Origin: Tissierellia bacterium
Lineage (GTDB): Bacteria > Bacillota > Clostridia > Tissierellales > Peptoniphilaceae
Direction: 5' to 3'
NCBI GenBank assembly: GCA_030537855.1
Contig: JAUNVD010000003.1
Coordinates: 29,005 to 93,004 of the forward strand
DNA: 64,000 bases
The translations under genes were made by a program, and so were the position numbers. Shown one piece after another: positions 8,840 to 17,016 of the stretch. How positions within the stretch are numbered: position 1 is the stretch's first letter; the number at the start of each line of letters is the position of its first letter. A model generated the notes under the pieces. It was not told the DNA's origin. It made no database searches and saw only the letters and a program-made list of their open reading frames with translations.

Positions 8840-10024
8840 TTATTCGCTAGCATAAGAATCAAAATATCCTTGAATCCAGACCACAGGAGTTCCTTTATCT
8901 CCACTACCACTTGTTAAATCTGAAAGTGAACCTAATAAATCAGTTAAGTTTCTAGGAGTTGTTCCCAGTGCTTCATCAGAGTCCGATAAATCCTCACTCT
9001 TTTCATTAATTTTTTCTTTCATCTTTTGAATAGCTTCTTCTCCTGACATACCAGCTAATTCATTGTCAGCAATATATTTTATTTTAATTTCATTAGGTGT
9101 ACCAATAAGACCCTTTGTATGACCTGGAGAAACTACTGGATCAGCTAATTCCCAAATTTTACCTGCAGGATCTTTAAAGGCTCCATCGCCATAAACCATA
9201 ACTTCTATATTTTTTTTCGTTATTTCTACTAATTTTTCTTGTAGTATTTCTACGAATTTTTGGGAATCTCTAGGGAATAATTTCACCATAGATTTTCCTG
9301 CTAAGTTTGAACCTAATAATCCATACTCTGGATTATACCCACCAGTTTTTCCTGGCTTTGTACAAATATCATCAAGAGTATAAATTTTATTAACTCCTGT
9401 ATCTTCTAGTATTTTTTTCGTACGATTTCTTGTATGGACTTCAGCAACTAGCACATCTTTCGTATAGTTTAAAATCGCCCGAGGATCATTGGCAAAGTGA
9501 ATTTCTACAGGAGTATCTCCACAAATTTCTCGATATAAAGCAACATAGTCTACCTGTGTAAAAGGATGCTTTAAATCTCCAAAAGTTTTACGAAATTCTT
9601 CTTCATCTAGTACATCAGAATAGGGATTTACATCACTTTGATATAGAGCTTCAGGAGCAATAAGATGATTCCCTACTTCATCTGCTGGATAACTAAGAAG
9701 AATGTGGATTTTTCTTTTACTTTCTGCGATTCCTTTTAATATTATAGAAAATCGATTACGACTTAAAATCGGAAAGACAATACCAATCTCATCAGGAAAT
9801 TTATCAGCGATATCTTTGGCAATATCCTCTGTAGTGACATAGTTTCCTTGTGCACGTGCAACTAGAGATTCTGTAACAGCAATTACGTCTCGATCACGAA
9901 ATTCTATATTATTATATTCAGCTGCTTTCATAAGAGAATCTGTTACAATTGGTACTAAGTCATCTCCTTGTTTGATGATAGGCGTACGGATTCCACGAAC
10001 GGTGGTACCCACAAATCGATTCAT
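8840..10024 (-). CDS. F420-0:gamma-glutamyl ligase-like (CofE family) protein
   Basis: A 394-residue member of the CofE family (Pfam F420_ligase). In archaea and actinobacteria CofE adds gamma-linked glutamate to coenzyme F420-0. Visible family features are the N-terminal VRGIRTPIIKQGDDL, the DRDVIAVTESLVARAQGN stretch and LSRNRFSIILKGIAES. The C-terminal third is longer than canonical CofE and has a Ser/Asp/Gly-rich segment. The upstream TTG (10048) is rejected: GAGGAGG sits 6 nt before the ATG at 10024. No other F420 gene is in the window and most clostridia lack F420, so the true substrate is probably different. It has its own promoter and ends at a bidirectional terminator. Confidence 0.75.
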   Translation of the reverse strand: MNRFVGTTVRGIRTPIIKQGDDLVPIVTDSLMKAAEYNNIEFRDRDVIAVTESLVARAQGNYVTTEDIAKDIADKFPDEIGIVFPILSRNRFSIILKGIAESKRKIHILLSYPADEVGNHLIAPEALYQSDVNPYSDVLDEEEFRKTFGDLKHPFTQVDYVALYREICGDTPVEIHFANDPRAILNYTKDVLVAEVHTRNRTKKILEDTGVNKIYTLDDICTKPGKTGGYNPEYGLLGSNLAGKSMVKLFPRDSQKFVEILQEKLVEITKKNIEVMVYGDGAFKDPAGKIWELADPVVSPGHTKGLIGTPNEIKIKYIADNELAGMSGEEAIQKMKEKINEKSEDLSDSDEALGTTPRNLTDLLGSLSDLTSGSGDKGTPVVWIQGYFDSYASE

Positions 10025-10071
10025 TTTCTTCCTCCTCTTTTTTTCCAAAGATTTGCTGATCTAAGGACATG

Positions 10072-10111
10072 AGAAAATCTCTCTTATCTATGTAGTAGAA
10101 AGAGAGTTTCT
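10072..10111 (-). other. Imperfect hairpin in the leader of the CofE-like gene
   Basis: AGAAA-AT-CTCTCTT (10072-10085) can pair with AAGAGAG-TTTCT (10100-10111), giving 12 bp with a 2-nt bulge. It lies in the roughly 100-nt leader between the predicted promoter and the ATG at 10024. No U tract follows, so it is not a terminator. Confidence 0.35.
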
Positions 10112-10131
10112 TGAAACATTACTACTGTACC

Positions 10132-10160
10132 ATTATAGCGGATTTTCCATACTTTGGCTA
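10132..10160 (-). promoter_or_regulatory. Probable promoter of the CofE-like gene
   Basis: On the minus strand there is a perfect TATAAT (plus-strand 10132-10137) and TAGCCA (10155-10160) as a 4/6 -35, with a 17-nt spacer. It lies directly downstream of the cyclo-ligase stop codon. Confidence 0.5.
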
Positions 10161-10171
10161 GAATTTTTCCA

Positions 10172-10759
10172 TTAAAGACATGATTTTTTATGATATACTT
10201 TAGAAGAAGTAATGATTCCATCAAGGTATACATCATAATCTTTCATCGGTACTTGAGGAATGATTTGAAAATCAAAAGCAAGTCCATAACAGGATTTGGG
10301 AGGAAACTTCTTTAGATAACGATCATAATAACCTCCTCCATATCCAAGCCTCCCTCCTAAAAGATCGAAAGCCAAACCAGGAACAAGGATAAGATCCATT
10401 TTTTCAGTGACTTCTTTTGACGTAGGTTCAGGAATATAAAATGGTCCTGGCCCTGGGGTTACATCTTTCATGTTTTTAATAGGAGCTGGGAGCATATTCT
10501 TACCGATTATTTTTGGTAGGTATACCTTAAAGTTATTTTCCAAGAAATACCTAATAAGAAATTGAGTAGGGAATTCATACTTCATACTCCAGTAAATAAA
10601 TATTCTTTTCGAAGATTTTGGTAGTAATTGAAGAAAATATTCCTGTTGTAATAAAGTTTTTTCAAGATCATTTTGATTATTCTCATATTTTTCTCGTCTT
10701 AAAGCTAGAAAAACCTTTCTTAGCTCTTCTTTTGTTACAGAATTGTAACTTTTATCCAT
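10172..10759 (-). CDS. 5-formyltetrahydrofolate cyclo-ligase (methenyl-THF synthetase)
   Basis: ATP-dependent conversion of 5-formyl-THF to 5,10-methenyl-THF, returning the stored folate form to one-carbon metabolism. The 195-residue protein has the N-terminal KEELRKVFLALRRE helix. It also carries the diagnostic glycine-rich LGYGGGYYDRYL motif near the C-terminus, preceded by LILVPGLAFDLLGGRLG. An earlier in-frame GTG (10768) is possible, but GGAAG lies 8 nt before the ATG at 10759, which I prefer. It is divergent from ftsE across an 86-bp AT-rich gap. Confidence 0.88.
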   Translation of the reverse strand: MDKSYNSVTKEELRKVFLALRREKYENNQNDLEKTLLQQEYFLQLLPKSSKRIFIYWSMKYEFPTQFLIRYFLENNFKVYLPKIIGKNMLPAPIKNMKDVTPGPGPFYIPEPTSKEVTEKMDLILVPGLAFDLLGGRLGYGGGYYDRYLKKFPPKSCYGLAFDFQIIPQVPMKDYDVYLDGIITSSKVYHKKSCL

Positions 10760-10795
10760 AAGTATCACTTCCGGTATTTATTTATTAGATTATTT

Positions 10796-10826
10796 ATATT
10801 ATAATATAAAGCTAGGAAAAGTTCTA
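10796..10826. promoter_or_regulatory. AT-rich divergent promoter region between the cyclo-ligase gene and ftsE
   Basis: Overlapping TATAAT hexamers occur on both strands (plus 10800-10805; minus read from 10803 to 10798). Neither has a good -35 at standard spacing, so the assignment is tentative. It is the only promoter-like sequence in the gap. Confidence 0.35.
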
Positions 10827-10845
10827 ATTTGGAAAGGAGGTCCCA

Positions 10846-11541
10846 ATGATAACTTTTAAAAAGGTTTATAAAGAATATGCAAATGGGGTACCTGCCTTAA
10901 ACGATATTAATCTTGAAATTCCTAAAGGTGACTTTTTATTTCTTGTAGGTCCTAGTGGAGCTGGTAAATCTACAATGGTCAAATTATTAATTCGAGAAAT
11001 AGAAGTTACAAAAGGTAATATCATTTTAGATAATATGGATATTACAAAAATTTCAAAGAGAAAAATTCCTTTACTTCGACGTAAAGTAGGGGTTGTATTT
11101 CAAGATTTTCGTCTATTACCGAAGAAAACTGTATATGAGAATGTGGCATATGCTTTAGAAATTGTTGGAGAAAGTACTCAAACAATAAGACATCGTGTAG
11201 GCGAAGTTTTGGAAATGGTTGATCTTCAAAACAAAGAAAAATCCTATCCGGCTGAACTTTCTGGGGGAGAGTCTCAGAGAGTTAGTATTGCAAGAGCAAT
11301 GGTAAATCATCCGGATATTTTGGTATGCGATGAACCAACAGGAAACCTTGATTTTGAAACTTCGAAGGAAATTATGAAGGCTTTAGAAACCGTTCATGCT
11401 GAAAACACAACGATTATTATGGCAACCCATGCTAGAAATATTGTGGATATGATGCAAAAACGTGTTATCACTTTAGAAAGTGGCAGAATAATCAATGATA
11501 TAAAAAGTGGTGGATACTATGAGAACACTGCGTCAATTTAA
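10846..11541 (+). CDS. ftsE: Cell-division ABC ATPase FtsE
   Basis: ATPase half of FtsEX, which converts ATP hydrolysis into activation of an extracellular peptidoglycan hydrolase at the septum or side wall. The 231-residue protein has Walker A GPSGAGKST at 35-43, a Q-loop (VFQDFRLL), the signature LSGGESQRVSIARA, Walker B with LVCDEPTGNLD and the switch histidine in MATHAR. AAGGAGG precedes the ATG. It overlaps ftsX by 23 nt, and the next gene encodes the likely hydrolase partner. Confidence 0.95.
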   Translation: MITFKKVYKEYANGVPALNDINLEIPKGDFLFLVGPSGAGKSTMVKLLIREIEVTKGNIILDNMDITKISKRKIPLLRRKVGVVFQDFRLLPKKTVYENVAYALEIVGESTQTIRHRVGEVLEMVDLQNKEKSYPAELSGGESQRVSIARAMVNHPDILVCDEPTGNLDFETSKEIMKALETVHAENTTIIMATHARNIVDMMQKRVITLESGRIINDIKSGGYYENTASI

Positions 11542-12418
11542 AAATATTTTAAAAGAAGCAGTTAAAGGTCTTTGGAGAAATAAGGCCATGGGTACTGCGT
11601 CTATTATTTCAATTACAGCAGTACTATTAATTTTTGGCATAGTTTTGTTAATGATTTTAAATGTAAATAAAATAGTTTTTGATGCTGGGACAAAGTTAGA
11701 TAAGGTAGTTTTGTTTTTAGAAGATGAAGTAACAGAACAACAAAAAGATGACTTAATCGGTACCATTGAAACAAATAAAAAAGTAAAATCAGTTTCTTTC
11801 ACATCAAAGGAAGAAGCTTTAGAAGAATATAAGAAATCTTTTGAAGATGAAGAATATATTTTTGAAGGATTACCAGGAAATCCACTTCCTGCATCTTTAA
11901 CGGTGGAAGTAGAAAATTTAGAGGATGCTAATCAGGTTGTTAATGAAGTGAAAGATTTTCCTGGAGTTTATAAGGTGCAATATTTTGATGAAGTGGTAGA
12001 AAAAATGATTAAGATCTCAAAAGGGGTTCAAATTGGAGGAGGACTTGTGGTCTTTATCCTGATTTTTGTAGCCATCGTCTTAATCCACAATACTATCAAG
12101 ATTGCCCTTACAAATCGTCATAGAGAAATTCAAATTATGAAATATGTAGGAGCAAAGAATCAATATATATCTGGCCCCTTCCTTTTAGAAGGGATGTTTT
12201 TCGGATTAATTGGAGCTCTATTAGGGTTGGGGATTTTGTATTTTGTGTATGGACAGTTGTTCCAAAAAGCAAATCTTCAAATGGTAAATATTATAGGTTC
12301 TGAATTTATTTCTCCCTATTTAATTTTTACAGATTTAATTATTATATTTGCATGTTTAGGAATAGGTATAGGATACTTAGGTAGTGTAATCTCAGTTTCG
12401 AGATTTTTAGATGTATAA
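11519..12418 (+). CDS. ftsX: Cell-division membrane protein FtsX
   Basis: Membrane partner of FtsE with a large extracellular loop that binds the hydrolase. The 299-residue protein has a first membrane segment at about 25-45, an extracellular domain at about 48-170 with the usual FtsX feature GLPGNPLPASL, and three more membrane segments at the C-terminus. The ATG at 11519 is chosen over the GTG at 11507: GTGGTGG lies just upstream, and FtsX proteins begin with an RQFKNILKEAVKGLWRN-like amphipathic helix. The start lies within the end of ftsE. Confidence 0.93.
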   Translation: MRTLRQFKNILKEAVKGLWRNKAMGTASIISITAVLLIFGIVLLMILNVNKIVFDAGTKLDKVVLFLEDEVTEQQKDDLIGTIETNKKVKSVSFTSKEEALEEYKKSFEDEEYIFEGLPGNPLPASLTVEVENLEDANQVVNEVKDFPGVYKVQYFDEVVEKMIKISKGVQIGGGLVVFILIFVAIVLIHNTIKIALTNRHREIQIMKYVGAKNQYISGPFLLEGMFFGLIGALLGLGILYFVYGQLFQKANLQMVNIIGSEFISPYLIFTDLIIIFACLGIGIGYLGSVISVSRFLDV

Positions 12419-12430
12419 TGGAGGCGTATT

Positions 12431-13723
12431 GTGAGTAATCATAAAAATCGGTCAAAAGCCATAGCTTTGGGCTTGGCAATGGTACTTGGTATTAGTCCAA
12501 CAGTTATTGCAAACCAAAAGTTGGAAGATGCAAAAGCGGAAAAAGCAAAGATTCAAAGTAATCTTAATTCACAAGCAAATAAAATTGACAGCACACGAAA
12601 TGAAGTAAATTCCGTAGGCAGAGAATTAGCAGAACTGGATAGAAAGGTTACTGTAGCAAGAAATGAACTCAATGAAGTAAATTTTGAGATTGAAAAACTG
12701 GAAGCAGAAATTGTAAAAGTTAAAAATGAATTGGAAGTTGCCAAAGAAAATTTAAAAGAAAAACAAGAAATCTTTGGGGCTAGAATGAAGGTTATGTATA
12801 CCAATGGTTCTGTAGGTTATTTAGAGGTTCTTTTAAACTCTAAAGATATGGAATCTTTATTAACGAATACAGAAATGCTTAATGCCATTGCCAAACAAGA
12901 TCGAGATTTGATTGAAGAGATTAAAAATCAAATTGAAATAATTAAAGAAAAAGAAAAAGAATTAGAAATTAAACAAGGGGAACTAGAGTCTAAGAGAGCT
13001 ATTGTTGAAGAAAAGAAAAATCAATTAGAAGCAGCTACTGCAGAAAAAGCAGCGTATATGTCCAATCTTCAAAACAATTTAAGTGTTTATGAATCGGAAT
13101 ATGATGCTATGCTTCGAGAATCCGACGAAATCGAAAGAAAAATAGTAGGGATTCAAAATGAATTAGCTGAAAAAGAAAGAGCTCGTCAAGAAAGAGAAAG
13201 ACAAGAATATGAGCGTCAACAAGAAGCTAAGAAACAAGAAACATCTACGAAATCATCGAAAAAGTCAAGTACAAGAACAAGTTCTAGTACTGCTGTAAAA
13301 GAAAGACCGATGGCAGCAGAGCCAAGTACAAGATCTAATAAAAGTATGACTTGGCCAGTACCTGGTCATTCTCGAATTTCTTCACCATTTGGTTATCGAA
13401 TCCATCCTGTTTTAGGATATAAGAAATTCCACTCTGGTGTTGATATTCCAGCACCTGCAGGGACACCTGTTGTTGCGGCGAAAGATGGCACTGTGATTAC
13501 TGCGACTTTTATGAATTCTTATGGAAATGTTGTTATGATTGATCATGGTGATACTGTAACTGTATATGCCCACAACTCTTCTTTAAAAGTTAGACCGGGA
13601 CAAAAAGTTAGTCGAGGACAAGTAGTTTCTTTATGTGGTTCGACAGGATTGTCCACTGGGCCTCATGTTCATTTTGAAGTACGAGTAGGCGGGAAAGTAG
13701 TAAATCCACTGGGATATATTTAA
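12431..13723 (+). CDS. Coiled-coil M23 peptidoglycan hydrolase, probable FtsEX effector (PcsB/CwlO/RipC-like)
   Basis: A secreted endopeptidase presumed to cut peptide cross-links when activated by FtsEX. The 430 residues comprise a signal peptide (about 1-27, cleavage near VIANQ), a long coiled coil (about 28-265), a Ser/Thr/Lys-rich linker and a C-terminal LytM/M23 domain (about 330-430). The M23 domain has zinc ligands His334 and Asp338 (HSGVD) and HVH at 412-414, with catalytic His381. The start is GTG at 12431, 6 nt after GGAGG. It lies 12 nt after ftsX. Unlike PcsB (CHAP) or CwlO (NlpC/P60), the catalytic part is M23; the coiled-coil-plus-hydrolase architecture and position give the function. 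Confidence 0.88.
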   Translation: MSNHKNRSKAIALGLAMVLGISPTVIANQKLEDAKAEKAKIQSNLNSQANKIDSTRNEVNSVGRELAELDRKVTVARNELNEVNFEIEKLEAEIVKVKNELEVAKENLKEKQEIFGARMKVMYTNGSVGYLEVLLNSKDMESLLTNTEMLNAIAKQDRDLIEEIKNQIEIIKEKEKELEIKQGELESKRAIVEEKKNQLEAATAEKAAYMSNLQNNLSVYESEYDAMLRESDEIERKIVGIQNELAEKERARQERERQEYERQQEAKKQETSTKSSKKSSTRTSSSTAVKERPMAAEPSTRSNKSMTWPVPGHSRISSPFGYRIHPVLGYKKFHSGVDIPAPAGTPVVAAKDGTVITATFMNSYGNVVMIDHGDTVTVYAHNSSLKVRPGQKVSRGQVVSLCGSTGLSTGPHVHFEVRVGGKVVNPLGYI

Positions 13724-13737
13724 TGAAGAGAAATGTA

Positions 13738-13768
13738 AAAGAGAAGGGGAGTCCCTTCTCTTTGCCAA
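13738..13768 (+). terminator. Hairpin between the M23 hydrolase gene and ctpA (weak terminator or processing site)
   Basis: A perfect 11-bp stem (13738-13748 with 13753-13763) around a GAGT loop, followed by only a short T run. It ends 21 nt before ctpA, so read-through is likely. Confidence 0.6.
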
Positions 13769-13784
13769 TATTTAAGGAGAATTT

Positions 13785-14972
13785 ATGAAGAAAAGAGCTG
13801 GAATTTTTACTATCTTTTTATTAATTGTCACTAATTTATTTACCTTTTATTTTGCAAAAAAATCATCTTATCCAGCAGGGTTGGATATGAAAAAGATGAT
13901 AAAATTACAATTGGTAGAAGATTATGTGAAAAAAAATTATCTTCGGGAAGTACATGAAGAAGACTTTTATACTGGGCAATTAAAAGGTGTTGTTAATTCT
14001 TTAGAAGATCCATATTCTGAATATCTAACGAAGGAAGACATGAAAAAACTAACAGAAGAAACCTCTGGATCTTTTTATGGAGTGGGAATTGTTGTTGCCC
14101 CTGGAGAAGATAATTTGATTACTGTTATTTCTCCGATTAAGGACTCTCCTGCAGACAAAGCTGGTATTAAAGCTGGTGATAAAATAATTACTGTTAATGG
14201 AAAAGAATTTATGGCGTCAGATATGCAAGATGCTGTAGAAACTATGCGTGGAGAAAAGGACACTGAAGTGAAGCTTCAAGTGTTAACTGGGGAAGAAAAG
14301 AAAACGATAAGGGATATTACAATTATTAGAGATGAAATAAAAGTTGAAACAGTGATTTCTGAAAAAATTGATGATTTAGGGTATATTGGTATCACCCAAT
14401 TTAGTGAACCTACAGCAACTGAATTTAAGGAGGCCTTAGATTCCTTAAACAAAAAGAAGATTAAAGGATTGGTTTTAGATCTTCGAGGAAATCCTGGAGG
14501 TATTGTTGATGGTGCCACTGAAATCGCAGATATTCTTTTACCAGAAGGTACCATTGTAACATCAAAAAATAGAGATGGAAACATTGTTGAAGAATATAAA
14601 TCAAAAGAGGACCATTTGGAAGTTCCTATGGTGGTATTAATCAATAAAGGTTCTGCTTCAGCAAGTGAGATACTTGCTGGGGCCATTAAAGATTTTAATG
14701 CAGGGCCTTTAATTGGAGAAACTTCTTTTGGAAAAGGTGTTATTCAAGGCGTAAGACAATTTCCTGAAGGAGATGGGATTAAGTTAACAACAGCTGAATA
14801 TTTTACTCCATCAGGGGTAAATATACATGGTATTGGAATTGACCCTGATATTCCTGTAAAATTAAAAGACGATGCAAAGGGAATTGGGTTAGAATATATA
14901 GATGAGGATACCCAATTACAACGAGGGATCAAAGAATTACATGATATAATAAACAAAAGGACATCCTTATAA
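13785..14972 (+). CDS. Carboxy-terminal processing protease, S41 family (CtpA/CtpB-like)
   Basis: A membrane-anchored serine protease facing the cell exterior. The 395 residues include an N-terminal membrane anchor (about 5-23), a short helical region, a PDZ domain (about 95-175, with GIVVAPGEDNLITVISPI and KAGIKAGDKIITVNG), and the S41 core. The core has the nucleophile serine in NKGSASASEILAGA and the general-base lysine in SFGKGVIQ, a Ser-Lys dyad. It ends with the family's YFTPSGVNIHGIGIDPDI. It lies between the FtsEX-hydrolase genes and uvrBA. S41 proteases in such positions often process or degrade envelope hydrolases; that link is inferred here. Confidence 0.92.
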   Translation: MKKRAGIFTIFLLIVTNLFTFYFAKKSSYPAGLDMKKMIKLQLVEDYVKKNYLREVHEEDFYTGQLKGVVNSLEDPYSEYLTKEDMKKLTEETSGSFYGVGIVVAPGEDNLITVISPIKDSPADKAGIKAGDKIITVNGKEFMASDMQDAVETMRGEKDTEVKLQVLTGEEKKTIRDITIIRDEIKVETVISEKIDDLGYIGITQFSEPTATEFKEALDSLNKKKIKGLVLDLRGNPGGIVDGATEIADILLPEGTIVTSKNRDGNIVEEYKSKEDHLEVPMVVLINKGSASASEILAGAIKDFNAGPLIGETSFGKGVIQGVRQFPEGDGIKLTTAEYFTPSGVNIHGIGIDPDIPVKLKDDAKGIGLEYIDEDTQLQRGIKELHDIINKRTSL

Positions 14973-14976
14973 AACA

Positions 14977-15006
14977 AAGCTATCTAGAACCTCTAGGTAG
15001 CTTTTT
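14977..15006 (+). terminator. Rho-independent terminator after ctpA
   Basis: A 12-bp stem with one G-T pair (14977-14988 with 14992-15003), loop ACC, then a T run. It ends 26 nt before uvrB, leaving no room for a separate promoter downstream of it. Confidence 0.75.
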
Positions 15007-15029
15007 CCTACGAAACCTTGGAGGTGAAT

Positions 15030-16994
15030 ATGGAATTTAAAGTACATGCTCCATTCCAAATGACAGGAGATCAGCCACAAGCAGTGGAAACTTTGGCGAA
15101 AGGCTTTCTTAATGGAGATAGACACCAAACGTTAAAAGGTGTTACTGGATCAGGAAAGACTTTTACGATGGCAAATATTATAGAAAAAGTTCAAAAACCA
15201 ACTTTGATAATTGCCCATAATAAAACTTTGGCATATCAATTAGCTAGTGAGTTTAAAGAATTTTTTCCAGAAAATGCTGTAGAATATTTTGTTTCCTACT
15301 ATGACTATTATCAACCAGAAGCTTATGTTCCTCAAACAGATACTTTCATTGAAAAAGATTCTTCCATTAATGATGAAATTGATAAGTTGAGGCATTCTGC
15401 AACAATGTCTTTATTTGAAAGAAGAGATGTAATTATTGTTGCATCAGTATCTTGTATCTATGGGTTAGGGGATCCTGAAGATTATCAAACCCTTGCAGTT
15501 AGCTTACGACCAGGACAAGTTATTGATAGAAATGATGTTATGAGTAAACTAGTTGACATTCAATATGTAAGAAATGATATTGATTTTTCTCGAGGAACCT
15601 TTCGTGCTAGGGGAGATATTTTAGAAGTTTTCCCAGCATCTAGTTCTGATCATTCTATACGCATTGAATTTTTTGGAGATGAAATAGATAGAATTACAGA
15701 AGTAGATTCTTTAACAGGTGAAGTGATAGGGTATTTACATCATGCATTTATCACTCCAGCATCTCACTTTGCCACATCAGAAAAAAAGGTAGAGAGAGCT
15801 CTTGTTACGATAGAAGAAGAATTGGAAGAACGATTAAAAGAATTAAGGGATCAAGAAAAATTACTGGAAGCACAAAGATTAGAGCAACGAACAAGATATG
15901 ATTTAGAAATGTTAGGAGAAATGGGATTTTGTTCTGGGATTGAAAATTATTCTAGACATTTAAGTGGAAGAGCTCCTGGGTCGAGGCCGTATACGTTAAT
16001 TGATTATTTCCCTAAGGATTTTCTAACAATTATAGATGAATCCCATGCAACATTACCTCAAATTCGTGGGATGTATGAAGGGGATCGATCAAGGAAACAA
16101 ACATTGGTAGACTATGGATTTCGATTACCATCTGCTTTGGACAATCGTCCTTTGAAGTTTAAAGAATTTGAAGGGATGGTAAACCAAGCTCTCTACGTGT
16201 CTGCAACTCCAGGTCCTTATGAAAAGGAACATTCGATTAGAGAAGTTGAGCAAATTATAAGGCCAACAGGATTACTAGATCCAAAAATAGAAGTTTTACC
16301 TACAAAAAATCAAATTGATGATCTTATTAATAAAATACAAAAACGAGCTGCTAAGAAAGAACGTGTTTTGGTTACAACTCTTACAAAGAGAATGGCAGAA
16401 GATTTAACCAAATATTTTAAGGAAATTGGCATAAAAGTTACTTATATGCATTCTGATGTGGATACGATTGAAAGGATGGAAATCATTCGAGATTTACGTT
16501 TAGGTGTGTATGATGTTTTAGTTGGAATAAACTTGTTACGTGAAGGTTTGGATTTACCTGAGGTATCTATGGTGGCAATCCTTGATGCAGATAAAGAAGG
16601 ATTTTTACGTTCAGAAACTTCCCTTATTCAAACTGCTGGTAGAGCAGCAAGAAATGTGGACGGTACTGTTATTATGTATGCAGATAGGATCACAAAATCG
16701 ATGAATACGACGATTTCTGAAACCAATCGTCGTAGAAAGATTCAAGAAGAGTATAATAAAGAGCATAATATAACACCAAGATCTATTGTGAAAGAAGTAA
16801 GAAATGTAATTGAAGCTACTGTAGCAGCTGAAGAACATGAAGATTACAACACAGAAGAATTTTCACAAGAGGAAATCTTAGATATGGTGAGAAACTTAGA
16901 AACTGAAATGTATAAAGCAGCAGAAGAATTGAATTTTGAACAAGCTGCTGAAATACGTGATAAAATAGAAGAACTAAAAAGAGGTATTGCTTAA
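15030..16994 (+). CDS. uvrB: Excinuclease ABC subunit B
   Basis: Damage-verifying helicase-like subunit of nucleotide-excision repair. The 654-residue protein opens with [19 protein letters not shown] and Walker A GVTGSGKT, followed by the beta-hairpin region [21 protein letters not shown] that inserts between DNA strands. Helicase motifs [10 protein letters not shown] and AGRAARN come next, and a C-terminal UvrC-interaction (UVR) coiled coil ([21 protein letters not shown]). The upstream in-frame TTG at 15018 lies inside the ribosome site (GGAGGTGA), so the ATG at 15030 is the start. uvrA follows 22 nt later. Confidence 0.96.
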   Translation: MEFKVHAPFQMTGDQPQAVETLAKGFLNGDRHQTLKGVTGSGKTFTMANIIEKVQKPTLIIAHNKTLAYQLASEFKEFFPENAVEYFVSYYDYYQPEAYVPQTDTFIEKDSSINDEIDKLRHSATMSLFERRDVIIVASVSCIYGLGDPEDYQTLAVSLRPGQVIDRNDVMSKLVDIQYVRNDIDFSRGTFRARGDILEVFPASSSDHSIRIEFFGDEIDRITEVDSLTGEVIGYLHHAFITPASHFATSEKKVERALVTIEEELEERLKELRDQEKLLEAQRLEQRTRYDLEMLGEMGFCSGIENYSRHLSGRAPGSRPYTLIDYFPKDFLTIIDESHATLPQIRGMYEGDRSRKQTLVDYGFRLPSALDNRPLKFKEFEGMVNQALYVSATPGPYEKEHSIREVEQIIRPTGLLDPKIEVLPTKNQIDDLINKIQKRAAKKERVLVTTLTKRMAEDLTKYFKEIGIKVTYMHSDVDTIERMEIIRDLRLGVYDVLVGINLLREGLDLPEVSMVAILDADKEGFLRSETSLIQTAGRAARNVDGTVIMYADRITKSMNTTISETNRRRKIQEEYNKEHNITPRSIVKEVRNVIEATVAAEEHEDYNTEEFSQEEILDMVRNLETEMYKAAEELNFEQAAEIRDKIEELKRGIA

Positions 16995-17016
16995 AAGAAT
17001 AGTCAGGAGGTGTTTC

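Noticed and set aside
14276..14686. 136-codon minus-strand ORF inside ctpA
   Set aside because: Antisense shadow of the S41 protease; its serine-rich composition reflects complementary codons.
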